A stretch of 53,424 nt of DNA from Arthrobacter sp. Soil736 (GCF_001428005.1 NZ_LMSB01000007.1:113285-166708), one strand, 5' to 3'; shown: positions 26,301 to 35,327, numbered from the stretch's first letter. Notes: a model not told the origin generated them from the sequence alone. Translations and numbers: made by a program.

Positions 26301-26762
26301 ATGAGTACTTATGCACTTCCCACCGCGCTGGCGGAGATTGTCGATGACTTCCAGGCACTGACCGAGCCTGACCGGCTTCAACTGCTTCTGGAGTTTTCCC
26401 GCGCCCTGCCCGAACTGCCGGAGCGGCTCCGGGATCACCCGGAACTGCTGGAGCAGGTGGTCGAGTGCCAGTCGCCGCTGTTTCTGACGATCGAGGCAGA
26501 AAAGGACGACGACGGGTCCCCCGCCGCTTTCCGGCTGTTCTTCAAGGCCCCTCCTGAGGCACCCACCACGCGGGGATTCGCTGGCGTGCTCCACGAGGGT
26601 CTCGACGGCCTCACGGCGCAGGAGATCCTGGCCGTGCCGGATGACATGCCGGAACTGCTGGGGCTGACGCGGGCCATCACGCCGTTGCGGATGCGCGGGA
26701 TGACGGCGATGCTGGGCCGCATCAAGCGCAAAGTCGCCGCGTCCGCCAGGCTCCAGAGCTAA
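26301..26762 (+). CDS. SufE-family sulfur acceptor protein
   Basis: 153 aa, SufE fold. The acceptor cysteine is in LLEQVVECQSPLFLTIEAE near residue 59, and FKAPPEAPTTRGFAGVLHEGLDGLTAQEILAVPDD matches the conserved SufE surface. SufE takes persulfide sulfur from a desulfurase; beside a rhodanese it probably takes it from that enzyme. The following region after PLRMRGMTAMLGRIK is the usual end. Confidence 0.9.
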   Translation: MSTYALPTALAEIVDDFQALTEPDRLQLLLEFSRALPELPERLRDHPELLEQVVECQSPLFLTIEAEKDDDGSPAAFRLFFKAPPEAPTTRGFAGVLHEGLDGLTAQEILAVPDDMPELLGLTRAITPLRMRGMTAMLGRIKRKVAASARLQS

Positions 26763-26779
26763 GCGGTCCGGTACCGGCC

Positions 26780-27313
26780 GTGGCGCGCAAGAACACCTCG
26801 CAGGGAACGCCTGCCACAGCCGCACTGGCTGCGGCAGGCGTTTCCTTTGGCCTGCATCCCTACAGCCACGACCCCGCAGCCGCCAGTTACGGAATGGAGG
26901 CTGCCGAAGTCCTGGGGATCGATCCGGCGAGGGTCTTCAAGACGCTGATGGTCGAAGTCGACGGCAGGCTCGCCGTCGGCGTCGTTCCGGTGAGCGGAAG
27001 CCTGGACCTGAAAGCCATTGCGGCGGCCCTGGGCAGCAAGAAGGCCGCCATGGCTGACCCTGCCGCGGCTGAACGGAGGACGGGCTACGTCCTGGGTGGC
27101 ATCTCGCCGCTGGGCCAGCGGCAGCCCTCCCCCACGGTGATTGATGAAAGCGCGCTGGCGCTGGCCAGCATCCTCGTTTCCGGAGGCCGCCGCGGCCTTG
27201 ACATCGAGCTCGATCCCAAGGACCTGATCCGCCTCACGGGCGCCGTCACCGCCCCGATCAGTACAGCCAGGGCCAGTACAGCCGGCGCCAGGACCGGCAG
27301 CCGGCCGCGCTAA
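26780..27313 (+). CDS. ybaK: Cys-tRNA(Pro) deacylase, YbaK/EbsC family
   Basis: 177 aa; hydrolyses Cys mischarged on tRNA-Pro. Conserved parts: HPYSHDPAAASYGMEAAEVLGIDPARVFKTLMVEVDG with the family Lys, and KKAAMADPAAAERRTGYVLGGISPLGQRQ with the GxxSP loop. Begins with GTG at 26780, 17 bases after the SufE stop, with no clear ribosome site. The C-terminal 20 residues are a low-complexity Ala/Thr/Arg tail. Its stop overlaps that of the convergent hydrolase by four bases. Confidence 0.9.
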   Translation: MARKNTSQGTPATAALAAAGVSFGLHPYSHDPAAASYGMEAAEVLGIDPARVFKTLMVEVDGRLAVGVVPVSGSLDLKAIAAALGSKKAAMADPAAAERRTGYVLGGISPLGQRQPSPTVIDESALALASILVSGGRRGLDIELDPKDLIRLTGAVTAPISTARASTAGARTGSRPR

Positions 27314-28629
27314 TCCCGCAGGTCCCGTTCAGCTCCGGATCCCTGCCCCGGATTCAGCCTGGGCGCGAGCTGCTGCTGCAGCCAGGCCTTGACCAGGTTT
27401 TCCCAGCGGCCCGGATCAACATTCCATTCCTTCGTGTGCCGCGCCTGCTCGAACGCCTCGAACGTGACCATCTCCGGATTCTTTTCGGCGAGGAGCGCGG
27501 AGGGCCGGTACGGGACATATTCGTCGTCCACGCTGTGCACAATGAGGGTGGATGTCCGCAGTTCCACGGCCCTGGACACCCAGTCCATGGCCTTCAGGTC
27601 CAACGGAGCAGCCAGCCCGGTCAGGCGGCGCCCCAGCCGGTGGCCCATCATGAGCTGTCCGTACCGGCCGACGACGGACGGAATCCGGTTCAATTCGGCG
27701 TGATGGGCCAGCACATTGACCCAGTCGATGACGGGAGCGTCCAGGACCATTGCCCTGATCACCGTCCGGTGCTTCGAGAGATCCGCGGTCTGCAGGCAGA
27801 TGGCACCGCCCATGGACCAGCCGAAGAGAACGACATCATTGGCCCCGTTGGCGAGGGCGAAGGAGATTGCGGCGTCGATGTCCCGCCACTCGGTGGACCC
27901 CAGGCCGTACCTGCCGTCCGGCGCCGAGGGCGCCAGTCCGTCGTTGCGGTAGGACACCAGCAGGCTGGAGAGTCCCAGTTCGCGGGCGGCCCGAACGGCC
28001 CTGAGGCCTTCCTGCCTTGTTGCGCCGCGGCCATGGACCATGATGGCCCACGTGCCGGCGTCGGGTTCAGCCCTGATCAGCCAGGCAGGAGCGGTTCCGC
28101 CGTCGACCTTGATGCCGACTTCTTCCGACGCCAGCCCGACGGCGGCGGGATCCGGATACACGGCGCCGCTCCACCAGCCGCGCCGGGCAGTCGCGAGGTC
28201 GCCGCTGTAGACCGCCTCGACCTCGCGGAGCACCGTTCGCTCGGCCGGCGAGTAGGACACAATCTTGCCGATGCGGGCGTAGCCGTTTCCGCCGTCAAAG
28301 AAGAGTCCGTAGACGCCGTCGAGGGTAGCGTCCGGCGTGGCGGCCAGGATGACCTGGAGCCCGCGGCCCTCCCTGATGACCGCCAGCACTTCCTGGTCGG
28401 CAGGACGCGCCCGGGACGGGGTGAGCACGCGCCGGGCGAAGTACAGCGCCAGCGCCGACGAGCCGGCGCCAAGGAGACCGGCAGCAGCGCCGCCGGCGAT
28501 GGCCCCGCCCAGGGTCCACTTCGCCCTCAGCGTCATCGTGCTGTCCTGGGGGCCCGCCAGCGGCAGCCGGTCGGTGTCCGGAACCAGGTGGCGCTGCAGC
28601 GCTTCGGGAAGCGTGAAGGAGGAGTCCAT
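27310..28629 (-). CDS. Alpha/beta hydrolase with N-terminal membrane segment
   Basis: 439 aa with one likely membrane helix (LGGAIAGGAAAGLLGAGSSALAL at about 40–62), an uncharacterised middle region and a C-terminal alpha/beta hydrolase. The nucleophile elbow is VLFGWSMGGAI; likely acid Asp in VHSVDDEYVPY and His in QARHTKEW. IMVHGRGATRQEG precedes as the oxyanion strand. The ATG at 28629 (MDSSFTLPEALQ) is favoured; a longer reading would cross the divergent promoter. Peptidase or esterase is possible; substrate unknown. Confidence 0.8.
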   Translation of the reverse strand: MDSSFTLPEALQRHLVPDTDRLPLAGPQDSTMTLRAKWTLGGAIAGGAAAGLLGAGSSALALYFARRVLTPSRARPADQEVLAVIREGRGLQVILAATPDATLDGVYGLFFDGGNGYARIGKIVSYSPAERTVLREVEAVYSGDLATARRGWWSGAVYPDPAAVGLASEEVGIKVDGGTAPAWLIRAEPDAGTWAIMVHGRGATRQEGLRAVRAARELGLSSLLVSYRNDGLAPSAPDGRYGLGSTEWRDIDAAISFALANGANDVVLFGWSMGGAICLQTADLSKHRTVIRAMVLDAPVIDWVNVLAHHAELNRIPSVVGRYGQLMMGHRLGRRLTGLAAPLDLKAMDWVSRAVELRTSTLIVHSVDDEYVPYRPSALLAEKNPEMVTFEAFEQARHTKEWNVDPGRWENLVKAWLQQQLAPRLNPGQGSGAERDLRD

Positions 28630-28703
28630 GGCACCATTCTCGCCGGAGTGGGCGTCCGAGGCACATCGGGTGGCAAATGCATGCGGGGGCGGTTCGTCGG
28701 GGC

Positions 28704-28709
28704 TAGGCT
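28704..28709 (+). promoter_or_regulatory. -10 box six bases before start of 28716 gene
   Basis: TAGGCT is followed by GATGGC and then the ATG, with no ribosome site; transcription should begin at or next to the A of ATG (leaderless). Confidence 0.6.
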
Positions 28710-28715
28710 GATGGC

Positions 28716-29207
28716 ATGAGCGATCCAATCGTCATTCTCACAGAAGAGCCGCTGGGTGCGGACGACCGCGTCAACATCGTACGCCTGGTGGACGGGGGTG
28801 ATGCGCGCCTGGTAGTGCTCGTGCCTGCCAATACGGAACGGCACCTGCTGGTGGACTTCCTCGAGAATCTCTCAATGCTGGACATCGCCAAGGCCTTCCG
28901 CGAGCTAACGGCCCACGCCCCGGACCCGGAGAAGCAGCGGACGGCTGCTGCGGAAACCCTGGCTACGTCGCTAAGTGCGCTCGAAGGCGTGGGCGGCGGT
29001 GTCTCGGGGGAGATAGTGGACGGCGAAGCGGTCAACGGCCTCGTGGCAAAGGTGCAGGAACTTGGGGCCGCGCAGGCTGTTGTCATCACCAGGCCGCACG
29101 CTGTGGCGGACACCTTCCACACCGACTGGGCCAACAAGGCCCAGGACCGGCTGGGGCTCCCGGTGCTGCACCTGTATGCGGGTTCGGGATTTATCGGGGA
29201 CTCGTAA
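28716..29207 (+). CDS. Conserved hypothetical protein (possible universal-stress-like fold)
   Basis: 163 aa, not recognised. It reads as an alternating alpha/beta protein: PIVILTEEPLGADDRVNIVRL, ARLVVLVPANTERHLLVDFLENLSML, then a helix-rich middle and AAQAVVITRPHAVADTFHTDWANKAQDRLGLPVLHLYAGSGFIGD. The repeated strand–helix order and a cytosolic character resemble universal stress proteins, but the ATP loop G-2x-G-9x-G is not clear. Start is set by the -10 box directly before it. msrB follows 14 nt later on the same strand. Confidence 0.7.
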   Translation: MSDPIVILTEEPLGADDRVNIVRLVDGGDARLVVLVPANTERHLLVDFLENLSMLDIAKAFRELTAHAPDPEKQRTAAAETLATSLSALEGVGGGVSGEIVDGEAVNGLVAKVQELGAAQAVVITRPHAVADTFHTDWANKAQDRLGLPVLHLYAGSGFIGDS

Positions 29208-29221
29208 GCGTTGACAAGGCT

Positions 29222-29692
29222 ATGAGCACTCCAGAAAAAGCTGACAGCACCAACACCGCGGGCGCCGGAATTCCGGCCGCGGCACGGGACGACGAGGACT
29301 GGCGCAAGGAACTTACGCCCGAGGAGTACCGCGTGCTGCGCCAGGCGGGCACGGAACGCCCGTACACAGGCGAGTACTGGGACACCCACACGGCAGGCGT
29401 CTACCACTGCCGCGCCTGCGGGGCGGAGCTTTTCACCAGCAACGAGAAATTCGATTCGCACTGCGGCTGGCCGTCCTTCTGGGCCCCGCTGGCAGAGGAA
29501 CGCGTACGGTACATCCACGACCGCACCCTCGGCATGGAACGCATCGAAGTGCGGTGCTCAAACTGCGATTCCCACCTGGGGCACGTTTTCGAAGGCGAGG
29601 GCTACGGCACGCCTACGGACCAGCGCTACTGCATCAACTCGATTTCGCTGAAGCTGGTCCCGGCTGAAGGCAGCGCAGGGGCCGACACCTGA
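29222..29692 (+). CDS. msrB: Peptide-methionine (R)-S-oxide reductase
   Basis: MsrB, 156 aa, repairs methionine-R-sulfoxide in proteins. Zinc cysteines CRAC (about residue 62) and CSNC (about 111), substrate motif DSHCGWPSFW, GHVFEGEG, and the catalytic Cys in RYCINSISLKL. The first 25 residues are a variable tail. No msrA neighbour in view. Confidence 0.95.
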   Translation: MSTPEKADSTNTAGAGIPAAARDDEDWRKELTPEEYRVLRQAGTERPYTGEYWDTHTAGVYHCRACGAELFTSNEKFDSHCGWPSFWAPLAEERVRYIHDRTLGMERIEVRCSNCDSHLGHVFEGEGYGTPTDQRYCINSISLKLVPAEGSAGADT

Positions 29693-29837
29693 GGCTATGC
29701 GCCGCTATATCTGACGAGCTGAATGTCGGCCCTTAGCCTCACAGTTTCTTACGCTAACGCCGATTATGGATTAGGAACTCTGGCTGCTTGCTACGCTCGG
29801 CGTAGAAGCTCAGGCAACCAGAAAGGCGACGCCGAAG

Positions 29838-31250
29838 ATGACACTCACCGCGACCACCGCACCTGCCACAATCTCCGCCGACCACCCCGAATGGCAGCGG
29901 CTGAAGGCCTCAGCGACGGCCCTCCGCGGACTGCAGGTGCAGGACGGCTCCGTACCGGAAAAAGCCGACCACGCGGCCGCGGCCGGCCACGTCTGTGCCA
30001 TCGTCGATGCCGTCAAGGCCCTTGCCCCGGCCTTGACGCACGATGCCCGCTACCTTGAACTGCTGGGCCGCGACTTCGGCCGCTGGATGGAGGCCGGCTT
30101 CGGCGTTCCCGACTTCCTGGACTCGTTGCTCGCCTTCCAGCCGCAGGCGCACCGCGAAGACGGGCTCCAGCACCTCGTGGTATTCCCCATGTACACCCAG
30201 AACGGCAGCAGCAGCCGGCTGGTGGAAGCGGTGCTGATCGAGGTCGTCTGGCCTGAATTCATCGCCGGACTGGAACAGGGCGACTACTCGAACAGGCTCT
30301 TTGTCCCCATCCGCTTCCTTGACTTCACGCCCGGATATGACACCAACTCCGCGGTGCTCTTTCCGGAGACTGTGGCCGTCCGCGAGACCCCCAAGTTCAC
30401 GTGGGGGGCGATCTTCGCAGACCGTGAGGCTGCCCGCTTCCGCCGTGTCCTTCGTGCCGCAGCGGACATCACGGCCCTTGAACTGCCGGCCGATGCCGCC
30501 GAGCTCCTCGGGGACCAGGAGCTCACACAGGAAACGTTCGTGATGTGGGACCTGATCCACGACCGGACCCACATGCGCGGGGACCTGCCCTTCGATCCCT
30601 TCATGATCAAGCAGCGCATGCCGTTCTTCCTATATTCGCTGGAGGAGCTGCGCTGCGACCTGACCGCCTTCAGGGAGTCCGTGAAGATCGAGAAGGACGA
30701 AGAGGCCGACCCGGAAACCCGCCGGCACGCGAAACTGGTCCAGTACGCCGTCATCTTCGACCGCATTTTCCGCTTCGCCATCACCGGCAGCCGGGTGCGC
30801 AACTACGACGGACTCGGCGGCCAGTTGCTGTTCGCCTGGCTGCACCAGCACCGGGTGCTCCACTGGACCGACAGCCGCCTCAGCATCGACTGGGACGAAG
30901 TCGCCGGCGTCGTCATCGAACTCGGCGCCCGGATTGACGAGCTTTACTGGCGTTCCATCGACCGGCCCAAAACAGCCCACTGGCTGGCCGCCTATGAGCT
31001 CATCTCGGGCACCGTCACGCCCAACCCGGCCTCCGTGTGGGCCAAGGGACCCGGGGCCCTCCCCCTCGACGGGCCGCCCCGCGGGCTCACCGACCAGGTG
31101 CTGGACGATGAGTTCCCGCTGTCCATGTTCTACGAGGCACTGGAAAAGAAGATGCGGCCCGTCATCGAGTCAACCGCCGGCATCACCGGAACCTCGGACC
31201 CGGGCCACTCAAGCACAGGTCCTGCGGCGACGCCGATGACCGCGGGATGA
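29838..31250 (+). CDS. DUF6421-family protein
   Basis: 470 aa, a family of unknown function found in actinobacteria. No signal peptide; a soluble, mainly helical protein is suggested. A notable conserved-looking stretch is MWDLIHDRTHMRGDLPFDPFMIKQRMPFFLYSLEELRCDL at about 235–275, with HDxxH followed by Glu residues, like a metal site. AAGG and GAAG occur before the ATG. The stop overlaps the next gene (ATGA), tying it to the short-chain dehydrogenase, and a threonine aldolase follows, so it may act in the same pathway. The 145-nt gap before it has no gene. Confidence 0.75.
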   Translation: MTLTATTAPATISADHPEWQRLKASATALRGLQVQDGSVPEKADHAAAAGHVCAIVDAVKALAPALTHDARYLELLGRDFGRWMEAGFGVPDFLDSLLAFQPQAHREDGLQHLVVFPMYTQNGSSSRLVEAVLIEVVWPEFIAGLEQGDYSNRLFVPIRFLDFTPGYDTNSAVLFPETVAVRETPKFTWGAIFADREAARFRRVLRAAADITALELPADAAELLGDQELTQETFVMWDLIHDRTHMRGDLPFDPFMIKQRMPFFLYSLEELRCDLTAFRESVKIEKDEEADPETRRHAKLVQYAVIFDRIFRFAITGSRVRNYDGLGGQLLFAWLHQHRVLHWTDSRLSIDWDEVAGVVIELGARIDELYWRSIDRPKTAHWLAAYELISGTVTPNPASVWAKGPGALPLDGPPRGLTDQVLDDEFPLSMFYEALEKKMRPVIESTAGITGTSDPGHSSTGPAATPMTAG

Positions 31251-32005
31251 CCGCCGGCAACGGCGCCAACGTCCTGGTCACGGGCGGCAGCGGCCCGTCG
31301 GGAATAGCCGTGGCGGGCGCGCTGCGGCGGGCTGGCTTCTCGGTCTTCACCGTGGGATCGGACGAGGCGAGGATTAAGGCCGCCGCTGCCCAGGCCGGTC
31401 CCGGAGTCACCCCGTTCGCGTGCGATCTCGCGGACCTCCCCGAGGTCCGCGAACTTCACCGAACCCTCGCCCGGACCGCAGGAAGGATCGACGGCGTCAT
31501 CCACCTCGTCGGCGGGTGGCGCGGAGCGCAGGGAATCACCGACCAAAGCGACGAAGACTGGGACTTCCTGGAACGCAGCGCCATAACCACGCTCCGAAAC
31601 GTCACCCGCGTCTTCTACGACGACCTCGTGGCCTCGGATACCGGCCGCTTCGCCATGGTGTCGTCGACGACGGTCAGCGAGCCCGCCGCCGGCATCGCCA
31701 ACTATGTGGCAGCCAAGGCGGCCGCCGAGGCCTGGACCATGGCGGTGGCTGACGGGTTCCGCCGCGACCAGGCCGGAGACGCGGACGTCTCCGGCGCCCC
31801 CAAACTGAACAGCACGCCCAAACTGAACAGCGCCGCCGTCGTGTTCGTGGCGAAGGCCCTCGTGGACGCCGGCATGCGGAGCCGGCAGCCGGAACGCAAG
31901 TTCCCGGGGTACACCGACGTCGAGGACCTGGCGGCCGCCGTCGTCGGGCTTTTCGGCCAGTCCGCCGCGGAACTGAACGGCAAGCGGCTGCCGCTGACAC
32001 CCTGA
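31247..32005 (+). CDS. Short-chain dehydrogenase/reductase
   Basis: 252 aa SDR with the cofactor loop TGGSGPSGIAVAGAL near the N-terminus, FACDLADLPEVRE, and the active-site set FAMVSSTTVSEP…YVAAKAAAEAW (Ser, YxxxK). A variable insertion near residue 182 contains two tandem PKLNS units encoded by an 18-bp near-repeat, and a 15-bp sequence covering the stop codon is directly repeated at 31991–32020. Coupled by ATGA to DUF6421. Substrate unknown. Confidence 0.85.
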   Translation: MTAGNGANVLVTGGSGPSGIAVAGALRRAGFSVFTVGSDEARIKAAAAQAGPGVTPFACDLADLPEVRELHRTLARTAGRIDGVIHLVGGWRGAQGITDQSDEDWDFLERSAITTLRNVTRVFYDDLVASDTGRFAMVSSTTVSEPAAGIANYVAAKAAAEAWTMAVADGFRRDQAGDADVSGAPKLNSTPKLNSAAVVFVAKALVDAGMRSRQPERKFPGYTDVEDLAAAVVGLFGQSAAELNGKRLPLTP

Positions 32006-32020
32006 CCGCTGACACCCTGA
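31991..32020 (+). repeat. 15-bp tandem repeat across SDR stop codon
   Basis: CCGCTGACACCCTGA occurs twice back to back (31991–32005, 32006–32020). The first copy ends in the stop codon; the second is untranslated. Confidence 0.95.
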
Positions 32021-32045
32021 CCCGGCACCAACCGCCGGAACTACC

Positions 32046-32051
32046 TAGACT
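32046..32051 (+). promoter_or_regulatory. -10 box six bases before threonine aldolase start
   Basis: TAGACT, then GAAAGC, then GTG at 32058. A leaderless transcript is expected, separate from any read-through from the SDR gene. Confidence 0.6.
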
Positions 32052-32057
32052 GAAAGC

Positions 32058-33185
32058 GTGACCAAAGCGATGACAACCACAGTTGAAACGGCCGGCAACG
32101 GCACCATCTCCCGGCTGCACGACGCCACCGTCCGGGGATTTGCCTCCGACAACTATTCCGGCGTGCACCCGGAAGTGCTTGCTGCGCTGGCGGCGGCGAA
32201 TGAGGGGCACCAGGTGTCCTACGGCGAAGATGACTACACCGCGCGGCTGCAGGAACTCATGGAGGAGCACTTCGGCGAAGGCATCGAGTGCTTCCCCGTC
32301 TTCAACGGCACCGGCGCCAACGTGCTCTCGCTGCAGTCCCTGCTCCCCCGCTGGGGTGCGGTGATCTGCGCGTCGACGGCGCACATCAACATGGATGAGA
32401 ACGGCGCCCCGGAGCGCATCGGCGGCATCAAGCTGCTGCAGGTTCCCGCGCCGGACGGCAAGCTGACCCCGGAGCTTATTGACCGTGAGGCGTGGGGCTG
32501 GGGCGACGAGCACCGTGCCCAGCCGCTGGCTGTCTCCATCACCCAGACCACCGAGCTCGGCACCTGCTACACGCCGGAGGAAGTGCGGGCGATCGCCGAG
32601 CACGCGCATGCCAAGGGCATGAAGCTGCACATGGACGGCGCCCGGCTGGCAAACGCGGCGGCGCACCTGGATGTTCCGCTGCGGGCCTTCACCCGCGATG
32701 CCGGCGTGGACATCCTGTCCTTTGGCGGCACCAAGAACGGCCTGCTGTTCGGCGAGGTGGTGGTGGCTCTGAATCCGGACGCCGCCCACGGCCTGCCCTT
32801 CCTGCGGAAGATGAACATGCAGCTGGCCTCCAAGATGCGCTTCATGTCCGCGCAGTTCATCGCGCTGCTGGAGGGCGATCTGTGGCTGCGCTCGGCCGCC
32901 CACGCGAACGCCATGGCCACCAGGCTGCGGTCGGCGGTGGATGCCATAGACGGCGTGGAACCCACCCAGAAGACGGAATCCAACGGCGTCTTCGCCATCC
33001 TGCCCGAGGGCGTGGCGGACAGGCTGCGGAAGTCCTTCCGCTTCTACGACTGGAACGAGGCCGCCCGGGAAGTCCGCTGGATGTGCTCGTTTGATACCAG
33101 CGAGGAGGACGTCGATGCGTTCGTCGAAGCCATCAAGAGGGAACTGTCCGGCCACGGTCCGGCGTCCACGGCAGGCGAGCAGTAG
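32058..33185 (+). CDS. Threonine aldolase-type beta-eliminating lyase
   Basis: PLP enzyme of 375 aa, fold type I, cleaving L-threonine or allo-threonine to glycine and acetaldehyde. FASDNYSGVHPEVLAALAAANEGHQVSYGEDDYT is the usual N-terminus, FPVFNGTGANVLSL the cofactor region, HMDGARLANAAAHL the PLP-binding Asp, and LSFGGTKNGLLFGE the Schiff-base Lys. The GTG at 32058 and an ATG at 32070 are both possible; I keep the GTG because of the -10 box spacing. It follows the DUF6421–SDR pair. Confidence 0.92.
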   Translation: MTKAMTTTVETAGNGTISRLHDATVRGFASDNYSGVHPEVLAALAAANEGHQVSYGEDDYTARLQELMEEHFGEGIECFPVFNGTGANVLSLQSLLPRWGAVICASTAHINMDENGAPERIGGIKLLQVPAPDGKLTPELIDREAWGWGDEHRAQPLAVSITQTTELGTCYTPEEVRAIAEHAHAKGMKLHMDGARLANAAAHLDVPLRAFTRDAGVDILSFGGTKNGLLFGEVVVALNPDAAHGLPFLRKMNMQLASKMRFMSAQFIALLEGDLWLRSAAHANAMATRLRSAVDAIDGVEPTQKTESNGVFAILPEGVADRLRKSFRFYDWNEAAREVRWMCSFDTSEEDVDAFVEAIKRELSGHGPASTAGEQ

Positions 33186-33244
33186 CATGCGGGCGATTGC
33201 ATGAGCGGGCGGCGAGCCTGCGGGCGGCGGCGGACTCTATTGCG

Positions 33245-33250
33245 TAACCT
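33245..33250 (+). promoter_or_regulatory. -10 box six bases before DUF3000 start
   Basis: TAACCT, then GCGAAT, then GTG at 33257; leaderless arrangement without ribosome site. Confidence 0.6.
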
Positions 33251-33256
33251 GCGAAT

Positions 33257-33913
33257 GTGAACGCACTTGCCCAGGTTCCCTCGGATTTCCTTCACGCCTT
33301 GGGAACGCTCCGGAAAGCACGATGCCGCAGCGAGCTGCGCCTGGACGAGATCCCGGCGCCCTCACGGCTGGCACCGTTTGCCGTGGCGCTCGGCGCCGAG
33401 GTGCTTGTGCCCAGCGGCGGCGGTGGCGATTACGCTGCTGTCCACGGCCCCGCGGCCATGGCTCTGGCCCGCTCGGCCGCCGCCGGCGACGACCCCGACG
33501 GCGACGAGCTCGCCACCGGCAGGTTCATCCTGCTGTACGACCCCGACGGCTCGGCCGTCTGGGACGGTGAGTTCCGCATTGTCACGTACATCCGCGCCCA
33601 GCTCGAGGCCGAGATGGGAAACGACGAAATGCTCGGCTCCGTGGCCTGGACATGGCTCGTGGAAGCCCTGGAAACGCACCACGCGCCGTACCGCGCAGCC
33701 GGCGGAACAGCCACCCGCGTGCTGTCGGAAAGCTTCGGCACGCTGTCCGACCGGCCGGGTTCCATCGACATCGAACTCCGCGCCTCCTGGACGCCTGCCA
33801 GCGCGGACATCCAGGCCCATCTTGAGGCCTGGTCCGACATGGTGTGCACTTTTGCCGGCCTCCCGCCCCTGCCCGACGGCGTCTCCGCACTGCCCCGCAG
33901 GCGCCGGAACTAG
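33257..33913 (+). CDS. DUF3000 domain protein
   Basis: 218 aa. The actinobacterial DUF3000 family has no known function; here SDFLHALGTLRKARCRSELRLDEIPAPSRLAPFAVAL, GRFILLYDPDGSAVWDGEFRIVTYIRAQLE and EMLGSVAWTWLVEALE are the conserved blocks. It lies directly before the HRDC/RNase D gene, the neighbour it has in many actinobacteria, which suggests a role linked to RNA handling or only conserved position. GTG start as fixed by the -10 box. Confidence 0.88.
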   Translation: MNALAQVPSDFLHALGTLRKARCRSELRLDEIPAPSRLAPFAVALGAEVLVPSGGGGDYAAVHGPAAMALARSAAAGDDPDGDELATGRFILLYDPDGSAVWDGEFRIVTYIRAQLEAEMGNDEMLGSVAWTWLVEALETHHAPYRAAGGTATRVLSESFGTLSDRPGSIDIELRASWTPASADIQAHLEAWSDMVCTFAGLPPLPDGVSALPRRRRN

Positions 33914-33956
33914 CGGACGCCGCCTGTGCCGAATCCGCCCGCCGGCCTGCTGCCGG

Positions 33957-33962
33957 TAAACT
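33957..33962 (+). promoter_or_regulatory. -10 box before RNase D
   Basis: TAAACT ends nine bases before the ATG at 33972; a very short or absent leader is expected. Confidence 0.45.
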
Positions 33963-33971
33963 AGGGGCATC

Positions 33972-35285
33972 ATGACCCCTCAAAATCCGGAAAACACCAC
34001 AGCCGGCGCTCCGGCTGCTGAAACCACACCCCACATCACGGTGGAGGGCTTCGACAGCCTCGTACCCGTTGTCATTGATCTGGATTCGCCGCGCGACGGC
34101 GTGCCGCTGGTCATCGAGACCCAGGCAGGACTGGAGCGCTGCGCGGCCGCCATTGCGGCCGGAACCGGCCCGGCGGGTGTCGATGCGGAGCGGGCATCCG
34201 GCTTCCGGTACGGCCAGCGGGCCTTCCTGGTGCAGATCCGGCGGGAGGGATCCGGAACCTGGCTCATCGATCCTGAACCGTTTGAGGACCTTCGGATCAT
34301 CAACGATGCCCTCCACGGCGTCGAATGGATCCTGCACGCTGCCAGCCAGGACCTCCCCTGCCTCTCGGAGCTTGGCATGTGGCCGGACGAGCTCTTCGAC
34401 ACCGAGCTCGCCGCAAGGCTGGCGGGACTGCCCCGCGTGGGGCTCGCCGCGGTCATCGAGCAGCTGCTCGGATTCGGCCTGGCCAAGGAACACTCCGCCG
34501 CCGACTGGTCCACCCGTCCCCTGCCGGAGCCCTGGCTCAGGTACGCGGCCCTCGACGTCGAGGTCCTGACGGAACTGCGCGAGGAACTCATCGAACTCCT
34601 TGAGGCGGACGGAAAGCTTGAATTCGCCGAGCAGGAGTTCGCCGCAATCCTTTCGGCCGGGCTCGCCCCGCCGCGGGTCGATCCCTGGCGCAAGACGTCA
34701 GGCCTCCACCAGATCAGGGACCGCCGCCAACTGGCCGCCGTCCGTGAAATGTGGCTCGAACGCGACGCCCTGGCCCAGAAGCGGGACGTCGCTCCGGGCA
34801 GGCTGATCCCCGATTCATCCCTCGTGGCCGCCGCCAAGGCCATGCCGGCAACGGTGCCGCAGCTCCTGGGTACCAAGGGCTTCCACGGCCGGGCCGCCCA
34901 GCGCGAGGCTCCGCGCTGGCTCCGCTGCATCTCGACTGCCCGGGCACTGGACGAGCTTCCCCCGCTGCACCTCCCCACCAACGCCCCGCCGCCGCCGCGG
35001 GTCTGGGCCGACCGCGACCTTGCCGCCGCGGAGAGGCTGTCCACCGCACGGCCGCTGCTGCAGAAAAAGGCCGAGGAATTCAATCTTCCGCTGGAGAACC
35101 TGCTGACCCCGGACTTCCTGCGGCGCATCGCCTGGCGTCCTCCGGCGGAAATCAATGAGGCCGCCGTTGGCGACGAACTCCGCGGGCTGGGCGCGCGGCC
35201 GTGGCAGGTCGAACTCGTCACGCCCCTCATCACGGAAGCGTTCCTCCACCCGCAGCCGCTGCCGCCGAAGGAGTCCAAGGCCTAG
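33972..35285 (+). CDS. rnd: Ribonuclease D-like exonuclease with HRDC domain
   Basis: 437 aa. The N-terminal DEDD 3'-5' exonuclease has the Exo I Asp-Glu pair in VDAERASGFRYGQRAFLVQI, Exo II in LIDPEPFEDLRIINDAL…WILHAASQDLPCL and Exo III in WLRYAALDVEVLTEL. A HRDC nucleic-acid-binding domain follows (RRQLAAVREMWLERDALAQKRDVAPGRLIPDSSLVAAAKA), then an actinobacterial C-terminal region. Acts in the cytoplasm on structured RNA 3' ends. Followed by the fadA promoter. Confidence 0.92.
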   Translation: MTPQNPENTTAGAPAAETTPHITVEGFDSLVPVVIDLDSPRDGVPLVIETQAGLERCAAAIAAGTGPAGVDAERASGFRYGQRAFLVQIRREGSGTWLIDPEPFEDLRIINDALHGVEWILHAASQDLPCLSELGMWPDELFDTELAARLAGLPRVGLAAVIEQLLGFGLAKEHSAADWSTRPLPEPWLRYAALDVEVLTELREELIELLEADGKLEFAEQEFAAILSAGLAPPRVDPWRKTSGLHQIRDRRQLAAVREMWLERDALAQKRDVAPGRLIPDSSLVAAAKAMPATVPQLLGTKGFHGRAAQREAPRWLRCISTARALDELPPLHLPTNAPPPPRVWADRDLAAAERLSTARPLLQKKAEEFNLPLENLLTPDFLRRIAWRPPAEINEAAVGDELRGLGARPWQVELVTPLITEAFLHPQPLPPKESKA

Positions 35286-35327
35286 CCAACGGCTCCTTGC
35301 GCGCTGTGTTCCTGCACCGCAGGCTCC

